This document shows, piece after piece, positions 20,280 through 29,936 of a stretch of 64,000 bases of DNA (positions are counted from its first letter, which is position 1; the number at the start of each line of letters is the position of its first letter). The position numbers and the translations under genes are program-made. Under the pieces are notes generated by a model. It was given only the letters and a program-made list of their open reading frames with translations. It was not told the DNA's origin and ran no database searches. Origin of the DNA: Sphingomonadales bacterium (lineage in GTDB: Bacteria; Pseudomonadota; Alphaproteobacteria; Sphingomonadales; Sphingomonadaceae). The stretch lies in contig JADJXT010000002.1 in assembly GCA_016720115.1 (NCBI GenBank), forward strand, positions 1,224,240 to 1,288,239. The letters are read 5' to 3'.

Positions 20280-20527
20280 CTTTCCAAGCTCCTTGTGCTG
20301 AAGAAGCCTGGTTCGACCTGCGGAAGGTGAGGATCACAGTAATTCACGGTAGGGGTGTAGGAAAACAAAAAGTTCCCTATTTATTCCAATATCTTAGGTT
20401 AAGGTGATTTGTCTCCTATTTGCGATCCAATTCGCGATTTGCGGTCAAATCGGTCGGTGCACACGCCAAATTTGCGCAGCAACTGATTGAGAACATTGAT
20501 GGAACATTGGCGGCCCCGCTGCGTACG
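20280..20527. promoter_or_regulatory. Promoter and candidate oriT region of the transfer cassette
   Basis: In trwABC-type systems oriT lies just upstream of the accessory gene, so this stretch is the likely site. It holds AT-rich sequence (AAAACAAAAAGTTCCC, TTTATTCCAATATC) and a direct repeat of GCGAT around 20422-20440. I could not identify a nic site. The right part borders the truncated ligase gene at about 20528. Confidence 0.35.
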
Positions 20528-21646
20528 GTGTCCACCCATCGAAATATCCTCGCCTCATTACTGTCATGGGAACTTGATTTAACTTGCATGGCGGTTTTGA
20601 AAGGCAGGACGAAATCTAAAAAAAATGGCAGCAAAGCGTATACCGATTCGACGCTATTAGGGATGCCGCTATTTCATGTGAATGGTTTATTGGCAGTCTT
20701 ACTAGCCAGTTACCGTAAACAGCGAAAAGTGGTTGCCATGTACAAATGGGATCCCATGCGCGCGGTTGAGCTGGTTGAACGCGAGAAAATAATCAGCTTT
20801 GTCGGCACTCCGGCCATGACGGGAGATATCATGCTGGCTGCCCAAGACACTGGTCATGATGTCGGAAGTTTGTTGGCCGTTGGCGGGGGCGGTGCTGCGC
20901 GCGCTGAATCGCAGGTCAAGGGCCTTGATGACACATTCAAAAATGCTAAGCCTGGTACCGCCTGGGGTATGACCGAGACCAATTCCATCGGCACATCTAT
21001 CGTAGGCGATGATTATCTGAGCAGGCCATCGAGTTCCGGTCGCGTCAGCGCGGTTCTTGAATTGGGGGTGGTTGATGATGGCGGAAATTTTCTTCCATCA
21101 GGAGAGCGCGGAGAATTATTGATCCGAGGCACTTCAGTTATTCACAAATATTGGGAACGCCCAGACTCCATTGATGATTTTCTAGAAGATGGTTGGTTCC
21201 GAACTGGAGATATCGCATATATTGATAAAGAGGGCTTCTTGTATGTCGTCGACCGACTGAAACAGATCATAATTCGCGGTGGCGAAAACATTGGTTGTAG
21301 CGAAGTAGAGTCAGCTTTGGCAGGTTATCCGTCTATCATTGAAGCGTGTGTTTATGGTGTGCCTGATGAGAGGCTCGGCGAAGAAGTTGCGGCCACGATA
21401 TACGCTGACAATCAGGTAGATGTTGCGGCATTGCAAGAAAGTTTGAAAAGCAAGCTCGCCAATTTCAAGATCCCGAAATATGTCCGGATTTCGGAGACCC
21501 CTCTGGCCAGAATTGCATCTGGAAAAATCGACAAGAAATCGATCCAGAAAGAGCATGTTCTCGAATTGGATACCAAAAGACTTAGGACAATACCAGAGCT
21601 CTCAACACGAAAGCGGAAATCTGGCACCATACTCTATTGCACTTGA
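20528..21646 (+). pseudogene. Acyl-CoA ligase (AMP-forming), N-terminus missing
   Basis: The frame begins within the motif after the ATP P-loop (VSTHRNI), and homology ends abruptly upstream. About the first 180-200 residues of a usual 520-560-residue ligase are therefore lost to a junction with transfer-region DNA. What remains includes PLFHVNG, WGMTETNSIGT (the A5 motif), GWFRTGDIAYIDKEGFLYVVDR (the adenylate-binding Asp), QIIIRGGENIG and a C-terminal PLARIASGKIDKKSI with the catalytic Lys. It would have activated a fatty or aromatic acid. It converges on the MFS gene, 70 bp apart. A frame is open upstream to 20420 but is unrelated in sequence. Confidence 0.85.
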
Positions 21647-21716
21647 CAGCGCACTAAACCTTTCTGCGATAATGAGGCGTATGGCACCCAGTTATTATGG
21701 CTGCACAATATGCTGC

Positions 21717-23204
21717 CTATTGTCGGTGCTCGGTTATTGTTCTGTCTTGAAGTCTGCGCAAATTTTCTTCGAAGTCCTCTTTGCTCAATTTGTAACTAGT
21801 CAAGGCGCCAATCATAACAAGATAGATCGCGGTCACGATTGGAACGAAATACGCGCCAAGATCCCAAATCGCCTGGTCCGAGACATCATCAACGCTCACC
21901 CCTTTTTGGGAATTGTGCAAGCGTCAGTACGAAGGATGCCATCAACACACCCAAGCCCTGAACGCTCTTTTTCGCAAAAGTTATGGCCGCGGCCAATATC
22001 CCTTCAGAGCGCCGCCCGGTTTCCAGTTCTGATTGCTCTGCCAAATCGGCAAGCATCGAGGCGACCAAAATATTGAAACAAATTATTAGGCCAAGATCAA
22101 CGATCCCAAAAATCAGGTTAAACCAGAATATGATCGGATCGCCGTTAGCCGGGAGCATATCAAACAGGCGCATACAAATAGGAATTGGCGCCGCCACAAA
22201 CGCCACAAGCCCCACAATGATCGCGCCGTTCTTTTTGCCCATACGCTCAGAAACGAATGGCGCAATCTTAAAGCCGATAAAGGCCGACAGGAAAATCCCG
22301 ATAGAAAGATAGCCGGTTTCCGCGGGCGTGAATTCCCAGAAATAGGAAACAAAATACAGATGCAAAGAGGCTTTGAGACCCAAACCCATAGCGCCGAGCA
22401 TCGAAGCGGCAAAAATCGATACGAACGAGCGATTGGCAAGCGTTTCAAAATCTCTTTGAAGATTTTGGGCACTGTAAGTTTGCGTTGTTGGGGCGGGCTA
22501 TAAAGCGTTGGAATTCTTGAATGCGTGCCCGCCGATGACACCATAATAGAGATAAAAATCAACACCGAAGCGATAACGCCATAGGCAGTGTAAGGCGCCC
22601 GCGAGCTTACTGCCTCGGACATGGAGCCGGTTACGAAAAGTGGAAAGACAATGAAGAGCATGGCGATGTTCATGAAATTGCCGCCCGACCAGGCAAAGAA
22701 ATGAGCGTAGCTGATGAGCCTGCTTCTATCGTTGTAATCCTGAGTCAATTCAGGCGCCAAAGCTATATTGGGCGTTTCAAAAAATGTGATGCCGGTCCGT
22801 ATCAAGACGGATAAACACAACAGATACCAAAAAGTCTCTGTGTCAGAGAAGCTTTCGGGGGGCATCCAAACTAAGAAAAAACACAGCGCAACCGGAATCG
22901 CAGCTCCATACATGAAAGGATGCCGGCGCCCCCATCTGGAGCGCAGATTATCCGACCAATAACCCACCAATGGATCGCTTACCGCATCAAAAAGCAGCGA
23001 TATAAACAGAGCCAGCCCAACCAATCGGGGATCCAGGCCCACAACCTGGCTGTAAAACGCCAAGAGGTAATAATCGAAGCCGTTGGATTTGATACCAAAG
23101 GCCATAGCGCCCATCCCGTAAAAGACGCGCGTGTGCCAAGGAAGCGGTGGCGTAGGAATTGGCGATTGCGAGATTGGTTCTAACGGTGGATTAACGGTCG
23201 CCAT
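21717..23204 (-). CDS. MFS transporter, GPH sugar-cation symporter-like (two frameshifts)
   Basis: About 495 residues with 12 predicted membrane segments. The N-terminal signature is YGMGAMAFGIKSNGFDYYLL. SDPLVGYWSDNLRSRWGRRHPF is the conserved loop 2-3 of the glycoside-pentoside-hexuronide subfamily. The frame is lost near 22434 (GGCC read as GC on the coding strand, before SMLGAMGLGLKASLH) and near 21907 (five A for four, in LAQFPKGVSVDD). Both are homopolymer sites. The start ATG at 23204 lies 14 bp after the ALDH stop, so they are co-transcribed. It probably imports the substrate handled by the neighbouring enzymes; the substrate is unknown. Confidence 0.85.
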
Positions 23205-23217
23205 GCCAATCTCCAAT

Positions 23218-24651
23218 CTAATTTTTGATTTCTGAGCCGAGGACAGATTTGTATTCCAGAAATTCATCAAATCCAATCTCGCCCCATTCACGGCCATTGC
23301 CTGACTGCTTATAGCCGCCAAATGGTGCGTTGAAATCCGCATGGGCCGCGTTCACGAAAACTTGGCCCGTGCGCATCTTTCGAGCCACTTCGACAGCTTC
23401 TTGATGTTCGCCCTGAACATAGCCGGACAAGCCATAGGGCGAATCATTGGCGATCTCGATCGCGTTATCAACCGTGTCGTATGCAATGATGCTCAGCACA
23501 GGTCCGAATATCTCTTCTCGTGCAATTGTCATATCATTGCTGACATTTGAAAAGATCGTTGGCGCAATAAAATAGCCGCTCCTAACACCATCGGGCCTGT
23601 CTGCGCCGCCGGTTTCCAGCTTGGCGCCTTCTTTGACACCTTCTGAAATCAGCCGCACAATTTCTGCATGCTGACGTTTCGTCGCAATCGGGCCGATAGC
23701 CGGCGCCGGCGCATCCCAACTTGTCGCCAGCGGGATGGATTCGGCGACCTCAACTGCAATTCTAGTGGCCTCTGCCACTTTGTCTGACGGAACCAGGAGG
23801 CGCGTGCCCGCTGTACAAGTCTGGCCCACATTACTCATAATCCCTTGAACAGCCCTGCCAACAGCATCCTTCAAATCGGCACTTGGCAAAACAATATTGG
23901 CTGACTTGCCGCCAAGCTCGAGCGATACTCTTTTGATCGTATCCGCCGCTGCCTTTGAGACGTTGGCTCCGGCCATCGTAGACCCAGTAAAGCTGACCAT
24001 ATCAACATCTGGATGCTCAGCTATGGACGCACCCACTACTCTACCAGGTCCATTGACAAGATTGAACACACCAGGAGGCACACCAGCTTCGTGGATAACC
24101 TCAGCCAGCAACAGTGAATCCAGGGATGTTTGTTCAGCCGGCTTCAGAACGATCGTACAGCCTGTTGCCAATGCCGGCGCAACTTTGCACGCAACCTGGT
24201 TCAACGGCCAATTCCACGGAGTGATCAACCCGCAAACGCCAATGGGTTCGCGTCGTATGGCTGTAGTGCCTTGAATCTTCTGAAACTCAAAACTCTCCAG
24301 AACTTTGGCCGCGGTTGAATAATGGGCAATGCCGGCCGGGACTTGCGCCCTGCTTGACCACCAAGTTGGTGCTCCCATTTCCATGCTAATTGCTTCTGAA
24401 AACTCGTCAGCTCGAGCTTTGATTCCAGCCGCAATCCGTTCCAACATGGCCCTGCGATCTTCAACGCTAGATTGGGAAAACTCCTTGAACGCCTCCCTGG
24501 CTGCTGCCACCGCACGAGCGACATCATCTTCTCCACCGCCAGCAACGGTTGCACAAACTGTTTCGGTGAGGGGATTCACAACCTCAAATATTGACGGATT
24601 CAATGGATCAACCCATTCGCCGCCGATATACAGTTTGCTGTGTATTTTCAT
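23218..24651 (-). CDS. NAD(P)-dependent aldehyde dehydrogenase
   Basis: An intact 477-residue enzyme. Motifs in order are LITPWNWPLNQ, VLKPAEQTS, SFTGSTMAG (coenzyme), SLELGGKSAN with the general-base Glu, NVGQTCTAGTR with the nucleophile Cys, EEIFGPVLS and FGGYKQSGNGRE near the end. It belongs to the broad succinate-semialdehyde/aromatic-aldehyde group. It lies between the TonB receptor (117 bp upstream) and the MFS gene (14 bp downstream) on the same strand, so it probably serves catabolism of the imported compound. Confidence 0.92.
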   Translation of the reverse strand: MKIHSKLYIGGEWVDPLNPSIFEVVNPLTETVCATVAGGGEDDVARAVAAAREAFKEFSQSSVEDRRAMLERIAAGIKARADEFSEAISMEMGAPTWWSSRAQVPAGIAHYSTAAKVLESFEFQKIQGTTAIRREPIGVCGLITPWNWPLNQVACKVAPALATGCTIVLKPAEQTSLDSLLLAEVIHEAGVPPGVFNLVNGPGRVVGASIAEHPDVDMVSFTGSTMAGANVSKAAADTIKRVSLELGGKSANIVLPSADLKDAVGRAVQGIMSNVGQTCTAGTRLLVPSDKVAEATRIAVEVAESIPLATSWDAPAPAIGPIATKRQHAEIVRLISEGVKEGAKLETGGADRPDGVRSGYFIAPTIFSNVSNDMTIAREEIFGPVLSIIAYDTVDNAIEIANDSPYGLSGYVQGEHQEAVEVARKMRTGQVFVNAAHADFNAPFGGYKQSGNGREWGEIGFDEFLEYKSVLGSEIKN

Positions 24652-24768
24652 TTGATATGCCTCTTCTATGTGCTGCTTGCTCAGTCAAAAAAGTTGCGAT
24701 CAGACTTTCGCCTGATCGCTAGTCTTTGCTCACCAAATTCCCAGCATCTGGTAGAGCGGAGAGTTCTA

Positions 24769-27506
24769 CTAAAACTTGCCGCGCAGGGTCAGTCCATAGG
24801 TCCGTGGCTCTTGGACAAATGCACCACGTGCTCGCTGGCCAGAGAATCCTCTAAGCGGAATATGGAATGTCAAAAACCTTGTCCGCACATCAAAAAAGTT
24901 GCGAGCCCAAGCCTCAATGGTGAACTTCTCATTTGCAGTTCTAAAACCAAGGCGAAGATCCAACTTCGCGTTCGATTTCTGGATATCAAATGGTGCCGCA
25001 ATGGCGGCTGCCACCGCGTCCCGTACTTGAGCTTCGGTCGTCAGACCAAAGGTCGCAGGTCTTTCAGTAGGCAAAGTACTGGTGCGCCTTTTTGATTCAT
25101 AACGAACCGAGAAACCTGCGAACATCGAGGCGCCGCTTGTGTTAATCTCGGTATCAACATTGGCACCACCAATCACAACCAATTTTGGCGCATTCGTGAA
25201 TTGCTGACCGCACAATGCAGTGACAGAGCCGTTGAAATTCGCATCTGTCGGATCAAATGTGGTGCAATCATCGGGATATTTGGCGTCTGTATAAGTGGCA
25301 GCCAGGTTTAGGGATAATGCGTCAGACAACGCATAGGCTGATTCAAATTCCACACCCTTGGAGCGCGCTTTATCGACATTGAATGTGCTAAACCTTGTGC
25401 CATCAAATTCCAGCACCTGAAAATCCGAAAGATCAGAATAGAACAAGGCAATATTTGCCCAGGCCCGGTTGTTCAGGAATACGGATTTGAAACCCAATTC
25501 AAAGGCATCAATTTTCTCTGAGCGGAATCGCGGATCTGCACCGCCAACCGCAGCGGAAACATCAAGGTTAAATCCACCGGACTTAAATCCATGCGTAAAT
25601 CCACCATAGACGAAGGTTTGACCTGCAACTTCGTAGCTTAAATTTGCAGTATAGGTGAGCTGGTCATCCTTGAAATCTCTGTCAAATGGTTGTGGGATTA
25701 GATTCACAAATGTATTTGCCGCGTTCGTATTTGCAAATTGGGTGAAGAAATTATTTGGGTCGCTAGGATCATATAGACCGGAATTGAATATCCAACAGTT
25801 CGATTGAACAACTGATGCCAGTCGTGCGGGTCCCCCTGCGCCAAAGAAACCATTCGTCCCATTGTACCGACCAAAATTAGGTGAAGTTAAGCTTGTCAAA
25901 TTGTTGAATGTTGCCTCGCAGGCGTTGTGCTGTCCGGGAACTTGGTGGCCGACTTGGGCATCTTTCTTTTCAGTGATGTATCGAGCACCAAGCGTCAGAT
26001 TTAGCCCGTCAGTAAGCTCCAGCACATTGTGAGTGAAGACCGAAAAAGAACTGCCATCTTGCTGTGCCCTTGGCGCGGCATAGTCGCCAGCTGCATCTAC
26101 GCCGTTAGAAGCAAAATTTAGCTCATTGAATACAGGCTGACCAAACGAACCGACGCTAACGCCCGCCTGCATATCCCGCAAAAATACCAAAGCATAACGT
26201 TGATCGATCTTCTCATGCGAATAGTATGCCCCAATTAACCAATCCAAACTGTCTTCAAAGGCATTCCCTTGAAGCCTGAGCTCATGCGATGTCGACTTAA
26301 TCGTGGTGCCGTTTAGCGCATCCAAGTCCACATTTGGTAAGATAGCTTCAGCTTCGGGGCAGGGACCAACAGCGTATATTTCAAGCGAAGTGTAATCGCC
26401 GCGACAAGAATCAGCATTCGATTCGCCATAATAACCTAGATAAGAGAGGTTTGCGAAAGGCAATTCCACATCATACGTGGCGCCAACATTCCAACCGTTA
26501 TAAGGGTTGGTATAGTTGCTGTCGTTCGCCAACCCTTCTTTTAGGGCTCGGCGACCAACAAAGTCAGCCCCTGCTGTTCCGCCAAATGCAGAAAATGGTG
26601 CCGAGTTAGCCTGAATAAAGGGTGAGTGATTCAACCACACCGCCGAACAACATTGATCATCCCCTCGAGAATAACCAGCAAATAGACGCAAAACGCCTGC
26701 ATCTTCTAAGTCAAATAGCAACTGTCCGCGAACGGAAGATCGGTCTATCGAGCTAGAATCATATCCGTCCGGGCCAATAACATATCCATCACGCACAGCA
26801 TGCGAGCCAGAGACCCGAAGAGCTACTTTTCCTTCAGAAACCGGAACATTAAACCCGCCGCGAACCTTGAACAGATCGTAATTGCCGGCGGAAACATCGA
26901 AGAATGCTTCTGTATCATCAAGGTTTGGCTTGTTGGTCTTTATGACCAAAGCGCCTGCCGAAGTGTTGCGACCAAAAAGCGTACCCTGCGGGCCCTTAGG
27001 ACCTCAACTTGCTGAACATCATCCAATTCACCAAGGACCGCACCTGGGCGCGGGATGTAAAACCCATCCACAAATGCGCCGACCGAACTTTCAATACCAA
27101 TATTGTTACCGGTGGTTCCAATCCCGCGCAAACGAAGCGTCAGCCCGCCAGTCGTACTATCCGAGGAGTTCATCTGGTAGCTAGCGGCGGCCCGCTCCAA
27201 ATTTGTAATGTCTGAAACGCCGGTACGCACCAACATTTCGGCATCTACGACTGTAACGGCAATCGGCGTCTCAACAATGGACTGTTCGCGCTTTGTAGCG
27301 GTGACGATTATTAGATTTCGGTCGCTCTCTGGTTCGCTCTGCGCTTGCGCAGAAGGGGCCTCCTGCTGAATATCATCATTTGCCGATGCAATCCCAGGCG
27401 CGCCCATATAGCCAAGGGCGGATGCAATCAAAGCAAATCTTGAGGTTTTGCCCCAAAAATCAGATTGATCGCCCAAGTTTAGTTTGTTGTGATCGTTGTT
27501 GCTCAA
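24769..27506 (-). CDS. TonB-dependent outer-membrane receptor (one frameshift)
   Basis: About 912 residues. The N-terminal region has a signal-like hydrophobic stretch (FALIASALGYMGAPGIASA) and the plug domain: TATKREQSIVETPIAVTVV, LRLRGIGTTGNN, then LRGPQGTLFGRNTSAGAL once a G missing near 26992 is restored. A long beta-barrel follows and ends in TYGLTLRGKF with the usual terminal Phe. The start appears to be TTG at 27506, behind GAGGAGGG in repeat X. Such receptors import large or scarce substrates using TonB energy. It heads the receptor-ALDH-MFS operon. IS copy 2 separates it from its original upstream DNA. Confidence 0.92.
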
Positions 27507-27510
27507 GATA

Positions 27511-27563
27511 CCCTCCTCAGGTGCCGCAAAATAATTTTGCTTATTTCTATAGCTATCAGAGCA
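27511..27563. repeat. 53-bp direct repeat X, copy adjoining IS copy 2
   Basis: Identical to 10365-10417. On the minus strand it is the receptor's leader, with the ribosome-binding site and the GCAAAATTATTTTGC dyad (27526-27540). IS copy 2 begins directly after it, so any receptor promoter farther upstream has been replaced by IS sequence. Confidence 0.92.
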
Positions 27564-27613
27564 GGTCGCGTCCGTCAAGGTGGTGTAATTTCGGCTGTGG
27601 CCGTGGGCCATCG

Positions 27614-28827
27614 TCAGGCGGCTTTGGCGGTGATGTGTAGGGGCTGATTTTCCTCCTCGATCATGGGTTGGTTGAGTTCGGCCATGCCTTCGATCTGCAT
27701 GTATCGGTGCTGGAGCTGCCACTCGTCGTTCTGCTCCATCAGCACAGCCCCGACGAGGCGGATGATGCTGTCTTCGTTCGGGAAGATTCCGACGACGTCG
27801 GCGCGGCGCTTGACCTCCTTGTTGAGCCGCTCGAGCGGATTGGTTGAGTGTAACTTCGTGCGGTGCTGGGTGGGAAAGCCGGTGTAGGCGAGCACGTCGG
27901 TTTCGGCCTCGTCCATGCAGGCGCCGAGCTTGGGCCAACGGGTGCGCAACTGGTCGGCGACCTGTCGCCAGACCTGCGTTGCGCTTTTCTGATCGGGCTG
28001 CAGGAAGACCTGGCGGATCGCGGCGGCGACGACAGTGTTCTGGCCCTTGGGCACATAGGACAGGGCATTGCGCATGAAGTGCACCCGGCAGCGCTGCCAG
28101 GTGGCGCCCATGACGCGGGTGATCGCGCCCTTGAGGCCCTCGTGAGCATCGGAGATGACCAGCTTCACGCCGGTAAGACCGCGCCGAACAAGGTCCTTCA
28201 GGAAGTCGGACCAGAAGACCTCCGCTTCCGAGGGGCCGATATGCAGGCCGACGATCTCGCGCCGGCCCTCGGTGTTGACGGCCATGGCGATTATTGCGGC
28301 AACGCTGATGATCCGCCCGCCTTCGCGTACCTTGAGATAGGTGGCATCGAGCCAGAGATACGGCCATTCGCCGGTGAGCGGGCGTTTCAGAAAGGCATGG
28401 ACGCGCTCGTCAATGTCCTTGCAAAGCTTGGAGACGGTGGACTTGGAGATGCCGGTCATGCCCATGGCCTGGACGAGTTCATCGACCCGCCGGGTGCTGA
28501 CCCCGCCGATCCACGCTTCCTGGATCACCGCAACCAGCGCTTTCTCGACCATCTTGCGGGGCTCAAGGAAGCCCGGAAAGTAGGACCCAGCACGCAGCTT
28601 GGGGATTTTCAGGTTCAGCGTGCCTACCCGGGTATCCAGCGAACGGTCGCGATAGCCGTTGCGCCAGGTCGCGCGCTCGCTGCTGCGTTCGTGGCGACCC
28701 GCGCCGATCAGGCCATCAACGTCGGCCTCCATGATCAGCTGCAGCACGTTCTCGGCGATGGTGCGCAAAAATCCGGTTGGCCGCCCTTCGCAGCAAGCTC
28801 TTCGATCAGTAATCTGTCCTCGGTCAT
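27614..28827 (-). CDS. IS256-family transposase, copy 2 (one frameshift)
   Basis: Same protein as in copy 1. Here the frame is lost near 28770, where five A stand for the six of copy 1 (GGQPDF then LRTIAENVLQLIM). From there 384 residues run intact through LWLDATYLKVREGG, VISDAHEGLKGA and LERLNKEVKRRAD. Combining the two copies gives a complete 404-residue transposase. Confidence 0.92.
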
Positions 28828-28905
28828 CGGGAACTCCTCTTCGTCACGGTTGAAGTGTGCAAACTCCACCATAACGATGAACCCGGTGGCCACCAGCGAC
28901 GCCGC

Positions 28906-28937
28906 ATTCCGGGGTGGGGCATGCCCCACCCCGGAAT
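28906..28937. repeat. 32-bp perfect palindrome in the IS leader, copy 2
   Basis: The same palindrome as at 10286-10317, between the IS right end and the transposase start. Confidence 0.8.
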
Positions 28938-28984
28938 ACACCATCGCCTACACCGGAAATTACACCACGAGCGCGGACGCTAAC

Positions 28985-29587
28985 TGCGCCGGGGAGGAGC
29001 GTGAGCCCCAGATGGCGACGATAATAGTCTATCAATTTGGCCTTGCGAGCTTCAAAGTCCGATGATCCTTCATGCTCTATCCCCTCATATGCGAGCGGAA
29101 AGGCTTTGAGCATGGTGATGTACGGGTCTGGGCACAAGAGCGGCAATGCGTCGGCCAGGAGCGCCTTCATGCGGCCGTCGCCGCCATATTCGGGATCGAT
29201 AACGATGCTGTCGACGATCAGATAGGCATCGCCTTGCGCGTGGTCTTCGATGTGCCAGCTTTGATCGAGGGTGTAGGCCACGGTGTAGAGATATTGTGAA
29301 TGGGAATCGCAGGTGTCGACGAAGGTGTAGGCATCTTCGGCGTGATCCATTTCGAGCAGCGTCAACTTGATGGCGGCGAAGGGAATGCCCTCGACAGATG
29401 CCGAAAGGTCGAGCTTTCGCATCGTTGCCCTGGAAATCTCCTTTTCGATGAAATGCTTTGGTCCGACGCGGTATCGAATAGCCATCGGCCCCGCGGGGTG
29501 TGGGACAGAGCCGAGCGGTTTTGCGGAGACTTTGAGTTCACGCAGTGTGCGCTGCAATAATTCGCTCTGGGTCGGAATGTTGGGCAT
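28985..29587 (-). pseudogene. GNAT-like protein, C-terminus cut by IS256 copy 2
   Basis: The first 200 residues remain, up to YYRRHLGLTLLPG; then the frame runs into the IS. The stretch DAYLIVDSIVIDPEYGGDGRMKALLADALPL fits the core of an acetyltransferase (strand, P-loop-like turn with GGDGRM, helix), but no known subfamily is evident. The start ATG is at 29587. Loss of the C-terminus may be small. It diverges from the AAA ATPase gene, 349 bp away. Confidence 0.6.
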
Positions 29588-29936
29588 TGGGGCTGTGTCT
29601 CATGTTTTGGGGTGATTGGACAAGTCTCTGTCCAGGGGTTTTGGACGTGCTTTGAAGAAAGGGTGATGGCGGTAGTTGCTGCCCGGGTGGGCGTCAGCCA
29701 GTTGGTCTTTGGGTGGCCGCGAGTTCAGACAATTCGAGGTCCGCGCGCGGTCGGGTGTTGCCTCGTTGACTTTGTCTCGGCTTTGACGCAGCTTGAGCTT
29801 GCGCCAACCGTGATGGCGCGGGGCCGGAATCCCGAACCGTGAAGACGGATCATCGCATAGCATGAAGACCATCTCTCTTTTCCAAGGGTGATAGGGACAT
29901 ATCCGGCGCCTCCCGCTTGTCACCCGTTGGAGAAGT
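29588..29936. other. Divergent intergenic region
   Basis: A 349-bp spacer between two divergent starts that must hold both promoters. I see no convincing gene or operator. Confidence 0.4.

Larger units (their letters stand above)
27564..28984 (-). mobile_element. IS256-family element, copy 2
   Basis: The element is 1421 bp, in the same orientation as copy 1 and with the same ends. The flanks (TCAGAGCA left, TGCGCCGG right) do not match, so there is no target duplication. It truncates the gene to its right (28985-29587). Recombination between the two direct copies would excise the 17.2 kb between them as a circle with one IS. Confidence 0.92.
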
